The notes beneath the pieces are model-generated. The model did not search any database. It was not told the origin of the DNA and saw nothing but the letters and a program-made list of their open reading frames with translations. A stretch of DNA of 64,000 nucleotides, from the NCBI RefSeq assembly GCF_016806065.1, contig NZ_CP032405.1, positions 3,252,001 to 3,316,000 on the forward strand, in the 5' to 3' direction. The position numbers and the translations under genes were made by a program. This DNA comes from Rhizobium rosettiformans (lineage in GTDB: Bacteria > Pseudomonadota > Alphaproteobacteria > Rhizobiales > Rhizobiaceae). This document shows positions 1-8,536 of this stretch, piece after piece (the first letter of the stretch is position 1; each line of letters starts with the position of its first letter).

Positions 1-120
1 TATTTCCCGGAGAAAATGGGCCGCAAGACCTTCTACGATCCGCCGGAGCGTGGTTTCGAGCGTGAGATCAAGAAGCGCCTCGACTGGTGGGCGAAGCTTC
101 GCCGCGAGCGGGGCGGCTGA
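1..120 (+). CDS. rarA: C-terminal end of replication-associated recombination protein A (partial)
   Basis: Only the last 39 codons are in the window; the gene starts upstream and stops with TGA at 118-120. The tail contains the YFPE...FYDPPERGFE pattern followed by a basic helix, which I recognise as the end of the RarA/MgsA family of AAA+ ATPases related to clamp loaders and RuvB. These proteins act at stalled replication forks together with SSB. The Walker motifs lie outside the window, so the assignment rests only on the C-terminal signature. No terminator is visible in the 83 bases before the next gene. Confidence 0.7.
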   Translation, partial: YFPEKMGRKTFYDPPERGFEREIKKRLDWWAKLRRERGG

Positions 121-203
121 TAGAGGCTTGCCTATCGTCATTTCAGCTTAAGCCGTCTTTAAGCGCTGTGCCCTAGACTTGCCGGCCGAACAGGGGATCG
201 TGC

Positions 204-1709
204 ATGGCGAAAGAGATGGATGGATGGCAGATGCCGGGCATGACCGGCGCGCCGCGCCTTGGCCTGCCGGCCATGGTGAAGCTGTTCTCTATTGTCCTCA
301 TCACGCTTTCGGCCTTGTCGCTGCTCTTCATCGGCCACATCGCTTCGCGCAAGGCCGACGACATCGCCGCCGAAAAGCAGATCCTGCTGCTGGAGAATGT
401 GCTGCGCGATCGCCAGAGCCTGCTGGCTCGCGACCAGCTCGGTCTGGCCCGCTGGGATCGCTCGGTGAAATACATCACCCTCAAGTTTCACGCCTCTTAT
501 GTCATCGAGGAATTCGTCTCCTCGCTCTGGTACGATTTCGGCCATGAGCGCACCTTCCTGATCGGCCCCGGCGGTCGCGTTCTGATGTCGGCCTGGCAGG
601 ACAAGGTGGATCTGACCGCCCGCGACCTGAGGCCCGGCGATGACCTGAAGGCGATTGCCGATCTGGCGCTGACCCGCCACCATGCCCATCGCACAACGAT
701 CAAGGGTGGCTTTGGTCAGCACCCGGTGCCGGCATCGCAGGTCCATGCCATCGCGGCCTTCGGCTTTGCCGAAGTCGACGGCGAGGTGATGCTGGCGACC
801 GCCATGGCGATCGTTCCAGATGACGGGGAGGTGGCGCTGCCGGAAGGCGATCCGGTCATCCTGGTCTCCGCCCGTCCGATCGATGCCGATCTGGTGGCCG
901 ATCTCAACTCCCAGCTCGAATATGAAAACCTGCAATTCCGTCGCAACGGGGACGGCATGCTGGTGGTGAAGAGCGCTGACGGTCAGGCGCTCGGCAGCTT
1001 CGACTTCGGGCTGTTCAAGCCGGGTGCCGATATCTGGACCATCACCGTTCCCGCCGTCGTCCTGCTCTGCGGCCTCATGCTGGCCGCAAGCTTCGTGCTC
1101 GGCCGCTATATCGGCCGGCTGTCGGAGCGGCTGGAGGAGAGCGAAAAGCGCAACCGCGAGCTCGCCCATCGGGATGCGCTTTCGGGCCTTGCCAACCGCC
1201 TCTGCTTCGACAACGCCCTGAACGAGGCTGCCGAGCGACTGGCTCACGCGCCCTTTGCGGTGATCGCCTGCGATCTCGACCGCTTCAAGGCCGTCAACGA
1301 TCTCCATGGCCACGCTGCCGGCGACGAGGTCATCCGCGTCGTGGCAGAGCGGCTTCGCGAGGCCGTTGGCGAAAGCGGTCTGGTCGGCCGTGTCGGTGGC
1401 GACGAATTCGTCATCCTCGTCCACGCCTTCCGCGACCGGCCGCGCCTGTCGATGCTCGCCCAATCGATCATCGCCTCGGTCTCCCGGCCGATCACGCTAT
1501 TGAGCGGACCGGAGGTCGATGTCGGCATCAGCCTCGGTCTGGCGATTGCGCCCGAAAACGGTGCGGCCGCGCGGCCGATCATGGCGATCGCCGACCGGGC
1601 GCTTTATGCCTCCAAGCAAGGTGGCCGCGGCCGCGCCTTTTTCGCCGAGGATCTGGTTCCGGAGGACGGGGCGGGGGAAACATCAACGACTGGTGTCGAC
1701 GCGGCCTGA
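204..1709 (+). CDS. Membrane diguanylate cyclase with CHASE4 sensor and GGDEF domain
   Basis: A 501-residue protein predicted to make cyclic-di-GMP from two GTP. A membrane segment at about residues 25-47 is followed by an extracytoplasmic region of about 230 residues whose start (many Ala/Leu/Arg, then a WD pair near residue 83) resembles CHASE4. A second membrane segment lies at about 277-299, followed by a short coiled linker and a GGDEF domain from about residue 322. The active-site motif is an intact GGDEF at 398-402. The position of the RxxD inhibitory site, five residues upstream, reads GESG, so product inhibition through that site is not expected. The ligand is unknown. The gene stands alone, with a small DUF1883 gene convergent to it. 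Confidence 0.88.
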   Translation: MAKEMDGWQMPGMTGAPRLGLPAMVKLFSIVLITLSALSLLFIGHIASRKADDIAAEKQILLLENVLRDRQSLLARDQLGLARWDRSVKYITLKFHASYVIEEFVSSLWYDFGHERTFLIGPGGRVLMSAWQDKVDLTARDLRPGDDLKAIADLALTRHHAHRTTIKGGFGQHPVPASQVHAIAAFGFAEVDGEVMLATAMAIVPDDGEVALPEGDPVILVSARPIDADLVADLNSQLEYENLQFRRNGDGMLVVKSADGQALGSFDFGLFKPGADIWTITVPAVVLLCGLMLAASFVLGRYIGRLSERLEESEKRNRELAHRDALSGLANRLCFDNALNEAAERLAHAPFAVIACDLDRFKAVNDLHGHAAGDEVIRVVAERLREAVGESGLVGRVGGDEFVILVHAFRDRPRLSMLAQSIIASVSRPITLLSGPEVDVGISLGLAIAPENGAAARPIMAIADRALYASKQGGRGRAFFAEDLVPEDGAGETSTTGVDAA

Positions 1710-1915
1710 TGATCCCGAGGCGAGCCGCCAAGGGCTCTGTCGCTTTCAATGGAGGAGTCAGGCTCCTGCCATCGACTTCAAGCGCCGCCGGCTTGTCTTG
1801 CTGCCAGGTGATGACGATGGCCTCGACAGCACGCTCATCCCGCTTTCGGTGAGAGAGCGAGCGGGTCTGCATGGGAACGGGAGGCGATTGCCGGAGGAGG
1901 CCGTGCGGAACCTTT

Positions 1916-2227
1916 TTACGAGGCTCTCTGCTTCGGCTGCACGGCAGGAGCGGCGATCATCTTGACCTTGGATTCGGCCAGTCCGTGATGGCCTTCCATG
2001 TCGACGATCAGATGCCAGTGGCCGCTTTCCGGAATGGCGATTTTCAGAGGCGACTTCTTCGCCACGCCACCGAGAAACTTGTAATCGAGCGTTTCCTTGA
2101 AACGCTGGAAATTCGTCGGCGTCATCAGGCGCACATTGTTCACGGCCGACAGTGTCACCTCGATGATCGTGCCAGCGCGCTGTTCCTTCAGGTCGTAATG
2201 GGTGAAGCGGAAGGTCGGTTTGGACAT
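1916..2227 (-). CDS. DUF1883 domain protein
   Basis: A 103-residue soluble protein matching the DUF1883 family in length and layout: an N-terminal strand with HYDLK, a middle NVRLMTPTNFQRF segment and a C-terminal strand with SPLKIAIPESGHWHL. It has no signal peptide or membrane segment. No biochemical role is established that I know of; in some proteins the domain accompanies TIR or other signalling modules, but here it stands alone. The start ATG at 2227 has a GGAGA element about 10 bases upstream. It converges on the cyclase gene across a 206-base gap in which I see no further supported gene. Confidence 0.8.
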   Translation of the reverse strand: MSKPTFRFTHYDLKEQRAGTIIEVTLSAVNNVRLMTPTNFQRFKETLDYKFLGGVAKKSPLKIAIPESGHWHLIVDMEGHHGLAESKVKMIAAPAVQPKQRAS

Positions 2228-2371
2228 TTCGCTTGGGTCTCCGTCCGTCTTTTAAGCTATCGTAATGTACCGCAAGGCCGTTAAGGAAGCGTTGGGCGGC
2301 CGGGCCTGAAAGAGCGGGCAGGGCGGACTTTTTTGGGACGGCCTGTTCATTCGAACGAAAGGTGCCAGCCG

Positions 2372-2402
2372 AACGAAAACAGGGCCGGCATGGCCGGCCC
2401 TG
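2372..2402 (-). terminator. Rho-independent terminator of the DUF378 gene
   Basis: On the minus strand a 10-bp GC stem (arms 2380-2389 and 2393-2402, three-base loop) is followed by a short T run (complement of 2376-2379). It lies 48 bases past the stop of the DUF378 gene. Confidence 0.7.
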
Positions 2403-2449
2403 TGAACTGCAGGCTGCAAAGGCGACCGCAATCTGAAGACGGGTTTCGA

Positions 2450-2689
2450 TCAGCGATGACCGCCGATATTGGCTTCCGCCCGCGTCTCGCCGACCGACAT
2501 GGCCTTGGCGAAGGGGACAATCTGCCAAAGGGCCGACAGGCCTACCAGAACGTAAACGATCGTGGCAAGCGCCGTATCCTGACCGCCGAACAGGGTGGCG
2601 ACGAGGTCGAAATTGGCCAGCCCGACGAGCAGCCAGTTGACGCCGCCGACGATGACGAGCAGCAGTGTGATGAGGTTGAGTGCGCGCAT
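2450..2689 (-). CDS. Small DUF378-family inner-membrane protein
   Basis: A 79-residue protein with two membrane helices at about residues 5-25 and 40-58. The GGVNWLLVGL pattern in the first helix is the hallmark of DUF378. Function is not established. The reading frame extends 92 codons further upstream, but the ATG at 2689 is preceded by AAGGAG at ideal spacing, and the upstream extension runs through an intergenic repeat, so the short form is the gene. A GGAAC-N18-TT promoter of EcfG type lies about 32 to 56 bases upstream, suggesting general stress control. A terminator follows at 2372-2402. Confidence 0.85.
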   Translation of the reverse strand: MRALNLITLLLVIVGGVNWLLVGLANFDLVATLFGGQDTALATIVYVLVGLSALWQIVPFAKAMSVGETRAEANIGGHR

Positions 2690-2720
2690 GATGTTCTCTC
2701 CTTGGCTGTTGTGAAGAGCT

Positions 2721-2745
2721 AACAGTTTCAATTGCGATTGGTTCC
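2721..2745 (-). promoter_or_regulatory. Candidate EcfG (RpoE2-type) promoter before the DUF378 gene
   Basis: Read on the minus strand, GGAAC (2745-2741) is followed after 16 bases by TGTT (2724-2721). This fits the rhizobial extracytoplasmic stress sigma consensus GGAAC-N18/19-TT. The expected start site, near 2712, would leave a leader of about 23 bases carrying the Shine-Dalgarno sequence. Confidence 0.5.
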
Positions 2746-2789
2746 GGTGTCCTGCTTCTCGCCCAATGGGGACTGCGGGCGGTCGAACG

Positions 2790-2891
2790 CCCTCATGCTG
2801 AGGTGCCCGCGTGAAGGGCGGGCCTCGAAGCATCCTGCGCTGATGGCCTCGCCCTTCGAGGCCGACGAGGTCGGGCACTTCAGGGTGAGGG
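2790..2891. repeat. Intergenic palindromic repeat of rhizobial type
   Basis: A roughly 100-base imperfect inverted repeat. The left part has CCTCATGCTGAGGTGCCCG and the right part the near-reverse complement ending GGGCACTTCAGGGTGAGG. An inner pair is GGGCCTCGAAGCA against CGCCCTTCGAGGCC. It resembles the multi-copy intergenic elements I know from Rhizobiales chromosomes. It contains no open reading frame and lies between the DUF378 and DUF1508 genes. Confidence 0.65.
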
Positions 2892-2987
2892 AAAACTAAT
2901 GCCCGAGCTTCGCCGCCTGTCGGGATCGCTCCCTCCGGGCGGGTTGAAACTTGCCCTCGGGTCAAATCCGAGGGAGCGTAGGACGGG

Positions 2988-3167
2988 TTACTTTGGCGTG
3001 CAGGTCATACCATTGCGTTGCGCGTTGCTGATGCAATCGCTTTTGTTGACGTAGCTCTCGGCCGATGCGCCCACAATTCTGCCGTTTGGTGCCGTCCGTC
3101 GCCACCGCCAACCATCGCTCTTATAGATCTCCCAGGTATCACCATTTCGGTCCTTGCAGCTTTCCAT
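2988..3167 (-). CDS. Small DUF1508 (YegP-like) protein
   Basis: A 59-residue protein with one copy of the DUF1508 fold: ThrTrpGluIleTyrLys, then GWRWR, then ANGRIVGASAESY and KSDC, close to the YegP consensus (usually two copies of about 50 residues). Three cysteines are present. The ATG at 3167 has a GGAGGGAGGA element just upstream; the longer upstream reading frame has no comparable signal and would overlap the divergent DUF559 gene. Function is unknown. The local GC content is lower than in neighbouring genes, which may point to acquisition. Confidence 0.75.
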   Translation of the reverse strand: MESCKDRNGDTWEIYKSDGWRWRRTAPNGRIVGASAESYVNKSDCISNAQRNGMTCTPK

Positions 3168-3263
3168 TATGTCCTCCCTCCGAAAGCAGCCTTGATACCT
3201 ATCGGAAGCCTCTTTCCTTCGCCACGAACCAGGTGCAATCTCTGGTGGCTTCGAGGGGCTCGA

Positions 3264-3623
3264 ATGACACATCGCGAGGTTCCACAGCATCACCGCCGTT
3301 TTGCCCGCACCATGCGGGCGGATGCCACTTGGGCCGAGAACCGGCTCTGGCAGGTGCTGCGGACAAAACAGCTCGGCTGCTTCAAGTTCCGGCGGCAGGT
3401 GCCGCTTGATGGTTACATTCTTGATTTCGTCTGCTTCGAGGCAAGAGTGATCATTGAGGTAGATGGACATCAGCATGCCGAGAGTGAGCGCGATGCCCAG
3501 CGGGATGCTTGGTTTCGCTCCCAGGGCTTTCGGGTGCTGCGGGTCTGGAACGGCGAGGTCCAGGACAATCTCGATGGCGTCTGCAGTTTCATTCTGGCGG
3601 AGTTGCGGAACTGCGGCGAATGA
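3264..3623 (+). CDS. DUF559 domain protein (endonuclease-like fold)
   Basis: A 119-residue protein of the DUF559 family, which has a Vsr/PD-(D/E)xK endonuclease-like core. Visible features are RADATWAENRLWQVLR near the start, FKFRRQVPLDGYILDFVC, then the acidic pair in IIEVDGHQH and the closing FRVLRVWN. DUF559 proteins are common in rhizobia, often next to intergenic repeats as here; substrate and function are not established. The ATG at 3264 follows a GGGGCTCGA stretch; an in-frame extension to 3018 would overlap the DUF1508 gene and is less likely. Directly downstream is a large mosaic repeat. Confidence 0.8.
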   Translation: MTHREVPQHHRRFARTMRADATWAENRLWQVLRTKQLGCFKFRRQVPLDGYILDFVCFEARVIIEVDGHQHAESERDAQRDAWFRSQGFRVLRVWNGEVQDNLDGVCSFILAELRNCGE

Positions 3624-3642
3624 GGCGAATGAGGCGGCCCTA

Positions 3643-3843
3643 TCTCCCCCCTTGCGGGGGAGAAAGCGATTTCGATGAATTAGTCGTGGCGCAAGCCACG
3701 GCTAAACATCTGAAATCGCAAGAGAGGGGCTTGGTCAGGTATTCGCCAACGGAACCGTGCCCCTCTCCAGGAAAATCTGAAGTTTAGGCGGCTTGCGCTC
3801 GCCTAAGCCTTCGATTTTCCGTCCTCCCCCGCTTGGGGGGAGG
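3643..3843. repeat. RIME-like mosaic of five consecutive hairpins
   Basis: Five inverted repeats stand side by side. Arms are 3643-3650/3656-3663 (C/G-rich); 3666-3690/3695-3719 (a long imperfect palindrome with a GCAA loop); 3722-3730/3759-3767; 3770-3777/3813-3820 with an inner TTAGGCG/CGCCTAA pair; and 3823-3830/3836-3843. No coding frame is evident. This layout fits the intergenic mosaic elements of Rhizobiaceae. It lies between the convergent DUF559 and nrdJ genes. Confidence 0.75.
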
Positions 3844-3851
3844 TGGGGTGC

Positions 3852-3890
3852 CCAAAACCACTTCGGCCCGAGGTTTCCCCCGGGCCGAAA
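3852..3890 (-). terminator. Terminator of nrdJ
   Basis: On the minus strand a 9-bp stem (3862-3870 with 3881-3889) is followed by a short T-rich stretch, GTGGTTTT. It lies about 22 bases past the nrdJ stop codon. Confidence 0.6.
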
Positions 3891-3911
3891 TCTCGATCAA
3901 ATGTCAACCAA

Positions 3912-6900
3912 TCAGCTGCACCCGCTCGTGGCACCGCAAGTATCGCACTTCTCGCAAGTCCCATTCCGCACCATCGTGAAGTTCTGGCATTCCGAGCACA
4001 TGTTGCCCGTATAGCCCTGCGCGATCGAGCGCATGCGGCGGGAGGCCTCGAGCTTCTTGGCGTCGGCCTTGGCGGCGGCTGCCTCGTCCGCTGCGGCGTC
4101 GGAGAAGACGCTTTCGGAGGCGATTTCCTCGGCCAGTTCAACGGCGCGCTCCTCGTAATCGCGCTTGAAGGACACGACTTCGGAGGTGGCAACAGCGGTC
4201 GTCACTTCGAGCTTGCGGGCGGTGGCGCCCGAAGACGAGAAGGCGGTGACGGTGGCCGAGGCCTTGGCGGGGGCGGCGGTTGCTGCACCCTTGGGCTCGG
4301 CGCTTGCCGCAGCCGGCATATGGCTGGAGACGAGCGTCGGCTTGTAACCGCGGGTCAGGCCCTTGGAGACGACGTCGGCCTTGCCTTCCTTCATGCCGCG
4401 GCCAAGTGCCGTGGTGGTGAAGTCCGAGGTGTCGACATGCGCGAGGTCGTGGCGGCCGAGATAGGAGATCGCCAGTTCGCGGAAGACGTAGTCGAGGATC
4501 GACGTCGCATTCTTGATCGCGTCGTTGCCGGTGACCATGCCGGCCGGCTCGAACTTGGTGAAGGTGAAGGCGTCGACATATTCCTCGAGCGGCACGCCAT
4601 ACTGCAGGCCGAGCGAGACGGAGATGGCGAAGTTGTTGATGAAGGCGCGAAGGGCCGAGCCTTCCTTGTTCATGTCCAGGAAGATTTCGCCGAGACGGCC
4701 GTCGTCATATTCGCCGGTGCGCAGGAAGATGGTGTGACCACCGATCTTGGCCTTCTGGGTATAACCCTTGCGGCGGGTCGGCAGCTTTTCCTGTTCGCGC
4801 ACGACGCGGTCGACGATGCGCTCGACGATGCGTTCAGTGATGGTGACCGCCTGGGCCGCCATCGGCTGGGCCAACAGTTCGTCGACGCCGTCCTCGTCAT
4901 CCTCGTCCTCGATCAGCGAGGCGTTGAGCGGCTGGGAGAGCTTCGAGCCATCGCGGTAAAGCGCGTTGGCCTTGAGCGCCAGCTTCCAGGACAGCATGTA
5001 GGCGGCGCCGCAATCTTCGACGGTCGCTTCGTTCGGCATGTTGATCGTCTTGGAGATCGCACCCGAGATGAACGGCTGGGCCGCTGCCATCATGCGGATG
5101 TGGGATTCTACCGACAGATAACGCTTGCCGATCTTGCCGCAGGGATTGGCGCAATCGAAGACCGGCAGATGTTCGGCCTTGAGGAAGGGCGCGCCTTCGA
5201 GCGTCATCGCACCGCAAACGTGGATGTTGGCGGCCTCGATGTCCTTCTTCGAGAAGCCCATGTGGTCGAGCAGGTTGAAGCTCATATCGGCGAGCTGCTC
5301 GTCGGAAACCTTCAGGGTGTCCTTCAGGAAGTCGGCGCCGAGCGTCCACTGGTTGAAGACGAACTTGATGTCGAAGGCAGCCTTCAGCGCGCCGTTGACG
5401 GCTTCGATCTTCTTGTCGGTGAAGCCCTTGGCCTTGAGCGAGGACGGGTTGATGCCCGGCGCCTGGTTCAGGTTGCCATGGCCGACGGCATAGGCGTCGA
5501 TCTCGGCGATCTGGCTTTCCGAATAGCCGAGCGAGCGCAGCGCTTCCGGAACGGCAGCGTTGATGATCTTGAAGTAACCGCCACCGGCGAGCTTCTTGAA
5601 CTTGACGAGCGCGAAGTCGGGCTCGATGCCGGTCGTGTCGCAGTCCATGACGAGACCGATCGTGCCGGTCGGCGCGATGACCGAGACCTGGGCATTGCGG
5701 TAGCCATGCTTTTCGCCGAGCTCGAGCGCCTTGTCCCAGGCAGCCGTCGCATGGGCGACCAGGGCCGGATCCGTGCACTCGGCATGGACCAGCGGGACCG
5801 GATTGACGGAGAGGCCTTCATAGCCGTCCGACAGACCATGGGCGGCGCGGCGATGGTTGCGGATCACGCGCAGCATGTTGTCGCGGTTCGGTGCAAAGCC
5901 CGGGAAGGGGCCAAGTTCCGAAGCGATTTCGGCTGACGTCGCATAGGACACGCCGGTCATGATGGCGGTCAGCGCGCCGGCGATGGCGCGGCCTTCGGCC
6001 GAGTCATACGGAATGCCGGAGGACATCAGCAGGCCGCCGATATTGGCGTAGCCGAGGCCGAGCGTGCGGTATTCATAGGAGCGTTCGGCGATCTGGCGCG
6101 ACGGGAACTGCGCCATCATCACGGAGACTTCGAGAACGACGGTCCACAGACGAACGGCATGTTCGTAGTCGGCGATGTCGATCTTCTTGGTCTTCTGATC
6201 CTTGAAGCGGAGCAGGTTCAGCGAAGCCAGGTTGCAGGCCGTGTCGTCGAGGAACATGTATTCCGAGCACGGGTTCGACGCGCGGATCGGGCCCGCTGCC
6301 GGCGAGGTGTGCCAGTCGTTCATCGTCGTGTTGAAGTGCAGGCCCGGGTCAGCGGATGCCCAGGCGGCATAGGAGATCTTGTCCCAGAGGTCGCGGGCCT
6401 TCAGCGTCTTCATCACCTTGCCGTCCTTACGGGCGGTCAGGTTCCAGTCGCCATCGTTTTCGACGGCGCGCAGGAAGTCGTCCTTCAGGGAGACCGAGTT
6501 GTTGGAGTTCTGGCCGGAGACCGTGAGATAGGCTTCCGAATCCCAGTCGGTGTCATAGGTCTTGAAGTCGAGATCCTTGTAGCCCTGCTGGGCGAACTGG
6601 ATGACGCGCTTGATGTAGTTTTCCGGAACCTGGTCCTTCTTCGCGGCCTTGATTTCGCGCTTGAGGGCAGGGTTCTCGTTCGGGTCGAAGCAGGCGCCGT
6701 TGTCGGCCTCGCAGTTGACGCAGGCCTTCATGATCGCCTTCAGATGCTTGGCGACGATCTTGGAGCCGGTGACGAGGGCGGCAACCTTCTGCTCTTCCTT
6801 CACCTTCCAGTCGATATAGGCTTCGATATCCGGATGGTCGATGTCGACGACGACCATCTTGGCCGCACGACGGGTGGTGCCGCCGGACTTGATGGCGCCG

Positions 6901-7694
6901 GCCGCCCGGTCGCCGATCTTCAGGAAGGACATGAGGCCCGACGAACGGCCGCCGCCCGAAAGCTTTTCGCCTTCGCCGCGCAGATAGGAGAAGTTGGAGC
7001 CGGTGCCGGAGCCATACTTGAAGAGACGCGCTTCGCGGACCCAGAGATCCATGATGCCGCCTTCGTTGACCAGGTCATCTTCGACGGACTGGATGAAGCA
7101 GGCATGCGGCTGCGGATGTTCATAGGCCGACTTGGACTTTACCAGCTTGCCGGTGAAGGGGTCGACATAGAAATGGCCCTGGCCGGGGCCGTCGATGCCA
7201 TAGGCCCAGTGCAGGCCGGTGTTGAACCACTGCGGAGAATTCGGTGCGACGCGCTGGGTGGCGAGCATATAGGCGAGCTCGTCCTTGAAGGCGGCCGCGT
7301 CTTCTTCGGAGGAGAAATACTTGCCCTTCCAGCCCCAATAGGCCCAGGTGCCGGCCAGGCGATCGAAGACCTGGCGTGCATCGGTTTCCGAGCCGTAGCG
7401 CTCGTTCTCGGGGAGGGCCGCGAGTGCCTTTTCATCGGCAACCGAGCGCCAGAGGAAGGAAGGAACATCGTTCTCCTCAACCTTCTTCAGCACCTTCGGC
7501 ACGCCGGCCTTGCGGAAATACTTCTGGGCGAGAATGTCCGCCGCCACCTGGCTGAACTGGGCGGGGACGTCGATGTCGGCAAGACGAAATACGATTGAGC
7601 CGTCGGGGTTCTTGATCTCGCTGATGGCCTTGCGGAACTCGATCTCCGCGTAAGCGGACTGTCCCGGTTTGGTGAAGCGACGTTCAATGCGCAT
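3912..7694 (-). CDS. nrdJ: Adenosylcobalamin-dependent (class II) ribonucleoside-diphosphate reductase
   Basis: A 1260-residue class II reductase that makes deoxyribonucleotides with vitamin B12 and does not need oxygen. The N-terminus MRIERRFTK matches the usual family start. The barrel shows NSPQWFNTG, the radical-site region with [20 protein letters not shown], and the B12-type insertions. The C-terminus carries CSECQNF and CEKCDTCG, the redox cysteines that recycle the active site. The frame extends 36 codons upstream to 7802, but the paired NrdR boxes at 7815-7861 imply transcription starting near there, so 7694 with a leader of about 100 bases is preferred. No second ribonucleotide reductase is in the window. 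I see no cobalamin riboswitch in the leader. Confidence 0.95.
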   Translation of the reverse strand: MRIERRFTKPGQSAYAEIEFRKAISEIKNPDGSIVFRLADIDVPAQFSQVAADILAQKYFRKAGVPKVLKKVEENDVPSFLWRSVADEKALAALPENERYGSETDARQVFDRLAGTWAYWGWKGKYFSSEEDAAAFKDELAYMLATQRVAPNSPQWFNTGLHWAYGIDGPGQGHFYVDPFTGKLVKSKSAYEHPQPHACFIQSVEDDLVNEGGIMDLWVREARLFKYGSGTGSNFSYLRGEGEKLSGGGRSSGLMSFLKIGDRAAGAIKSGGTTRRAAKMVVVDIDHPDIEAYIDWKVKEEQKVAALVTGSKIVAKHLKAIMKACVNCEADNGACFDPNENPALKREIKAAKKDQVPENYIKRVIQFAQQGYKDLDFKTYDTDWDSEAYLTVSGQNSNNSVSLKDDFLRAVENDGDWNLTARKDGKVMKTLKARDLWDKISYAAWASADPGLHFNTTMNDWHTSPAAGPIRASNPCSEYMFLDDTACNLASLNLLRFKDQKTKKIDIADYEHAVRLWTVVLEVSVMMAQFPSRQIAERSYEYRTLGLGYANIGGLLMSSGIPYDSAEGRAIAGALTAIMTGVSYATSAEIASELGPFPGFAPNRDNMLRVIRNHRRAAHGLSDGYEGLSVNPVPLVHAECTDPALVAHATAAWDKALELGEKHGYRNAQVSVIAPTGTIGLVMDCDTTGIEPDFALVKFKKLAGGGYFKIINAAVPEALRSLGYSESQIAEIDAYAVGHGNLNQAPGINPSSLKAKGFTDKKIEAVNGALKAAFDIKFVFNQWTLGADFLKDTLKVSDEQLADMSFNLLDHMGFSKKDIEAANIHVCGAMTLEGAPFLKAEHLPVFDCANPCGKIGKRYLSVESHIRMMAAAQPFISGAISKTINMPNEATVEDCGAAYMLSWKLALKANALYRDGSKLSQPLNASLIEDEDDEDGVDELLAQPMAAQAVTITERIVERIVDRVVREQEKLPTRRKGYTQKAKIGGHTIFLRTGEYDDGRLGEIFLDMNKEGSALRAFINNFAISVSLGLQYGVPLEEYVDAFTFTKFEPAGMVTGNDAIKNATSILDYVFRELAISYLGRHDLAHVDTSDFTTTALGRGMKEGKADVVSKGLTRGYKPTLVSSHMPAAASAEPKGAATAAPAKASATVTAFSSSGATARKLEVTTAVATSEVVSFKRDYEERAVELAEEIASESVFSDAAADEAAAAKADAKKLEASRRMRSIAQGYTGNMCSECQNFTMVRNGTCEKCDTCGATSGCS

Positions 7695-7814
7695 CTGCCT
7701 GTGTCCCTCGATCTTGGGCGCCGGAAATTCGGCGCGATAAAACATGTCGTCTGCACGCCGAACCGCGCAGCCGTTCACTTGTTCGTCCGTCAGGTGATTC
7801 ATCCGGAGATGATG

Positions 7815-7861
7815 ACCCTGTATATGGTAGAGATGGTGGCTGCAAACACTAAATATGGTAC
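7815..7861 (-). promoter_or_regulatory. Paired NrdR boxes controlling nrdJ
   Basis: Two 16-base sites, 7815-7830 and 7846-7861, resemble the NrdR consensus acaCwAtATaTwgtgt (about 10 and 12 matches of 16). Their centres are 31 bases apart, the three-helical-turn spacing typical of NrdR sites. NrdR is the ATP/dATP-sensing repressor of reductase genes. Confidence 0.65.
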
Positions 7862-8536
7862 TAACAGTTTATTGCCGCCAGATCTGAAACCCCCGCCCGG
7901 CGGTCAAAAATCGCACAAATTTCCTGGCGCGGAAGGCGTCGTCAGAACGCCGTTCCACTTGCAAGAAAGCCGCTACAATGTTTGATGAAACCCGGCCTCG
8001 TTCATGCCCGGTCCAGTCGCCGCCGCAACAGGATCCATTAACATCGTCCCGACTGATTCCGTCAAGGGGTGGTCTGTGAAGGAAATGTTAACGCTATATG
8101 TTGTGGTGTTACATTGTGGATAACGGGCAAAAGAGCGAAGTCACGGGAATGAAAGGGCTTTCTCGGTCGATGTGACGCATGCCGCCGCGGATGTCTCTCC
8201 GTCAACCAGATGTCACGGGCTATATTTCGTCCCGAAATGACCCGTCTGAGCGAACGGCGCCCCGGATTTGAGGGCTTTCGCGAAAGACCGCGCCTGTTGC
8301 TCAAAAACCTGGGGATGACCCGCGCCAAGAATCAGTGCCTTGACATGCGAAATCGGCGACCGCGTCGCGCCTTCCCGGGACCACCTAAAAATCATATGCG
8401 TCTTTCCTGTATTTCGTAGCAACGAAATCGCAACATGTCCCACGTATTGAGGGAGGCATACGTATGGAATGAGCTCCATGCCCGGCCGGTCAGGGCCGCC
8501 TGCCAGGATGGCGGGTTCGCACGGAGTGAAATTTCC
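7862..8536. other. Long non-coding interval between nrdJ and the chemoreceptor gene
   Basis: These 675 bases hold no reading frame I can support. Visible items are a small palindrome ATTTCGTCCCGAAAT near 8224-8238, CTTTCGCGAAAG near 8275-8286, and TTGACA at 8340-8345 without a convincing -10 element. The region must carry the chemoreceptor promoter. A small RNA is possible but not shown. Confidence 0.4.

Noticed and set aside
1579..1872. A 97-codon minus-strand frame overlapping the end of the cyclase gene
   Set aside because: Overlaps the cyclase by 130 bases, lacks a ribosome site and resembles no family; the gap 1710-1915 is left without a gene.
3843..5936. A 697-codon plus-strand frame opposite nrdJ
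   Set aside because: Antisense of nrdJ, with repetitive Gly/Asp/Val composition and no start signal.
3912..7802. The longer nrdJ start at 7802
   Set aside because: It begins 13 bases from the NrdR boxes, leaving no room for a promoter and leader, and adds 36 residues not typical of the family.
7695..7814. A cobalamin riboswitch in the nrdJ leader
   Set aside because: No B12-box sequence or the expected stem order is visible; the region is also short for one.
8062..8419. Short frames on both strands in the interval before the chemoreceptor
   Set aside because: Arg/Pro-rich composition typical of non-coding high-GC sequence, no ribosome sites.
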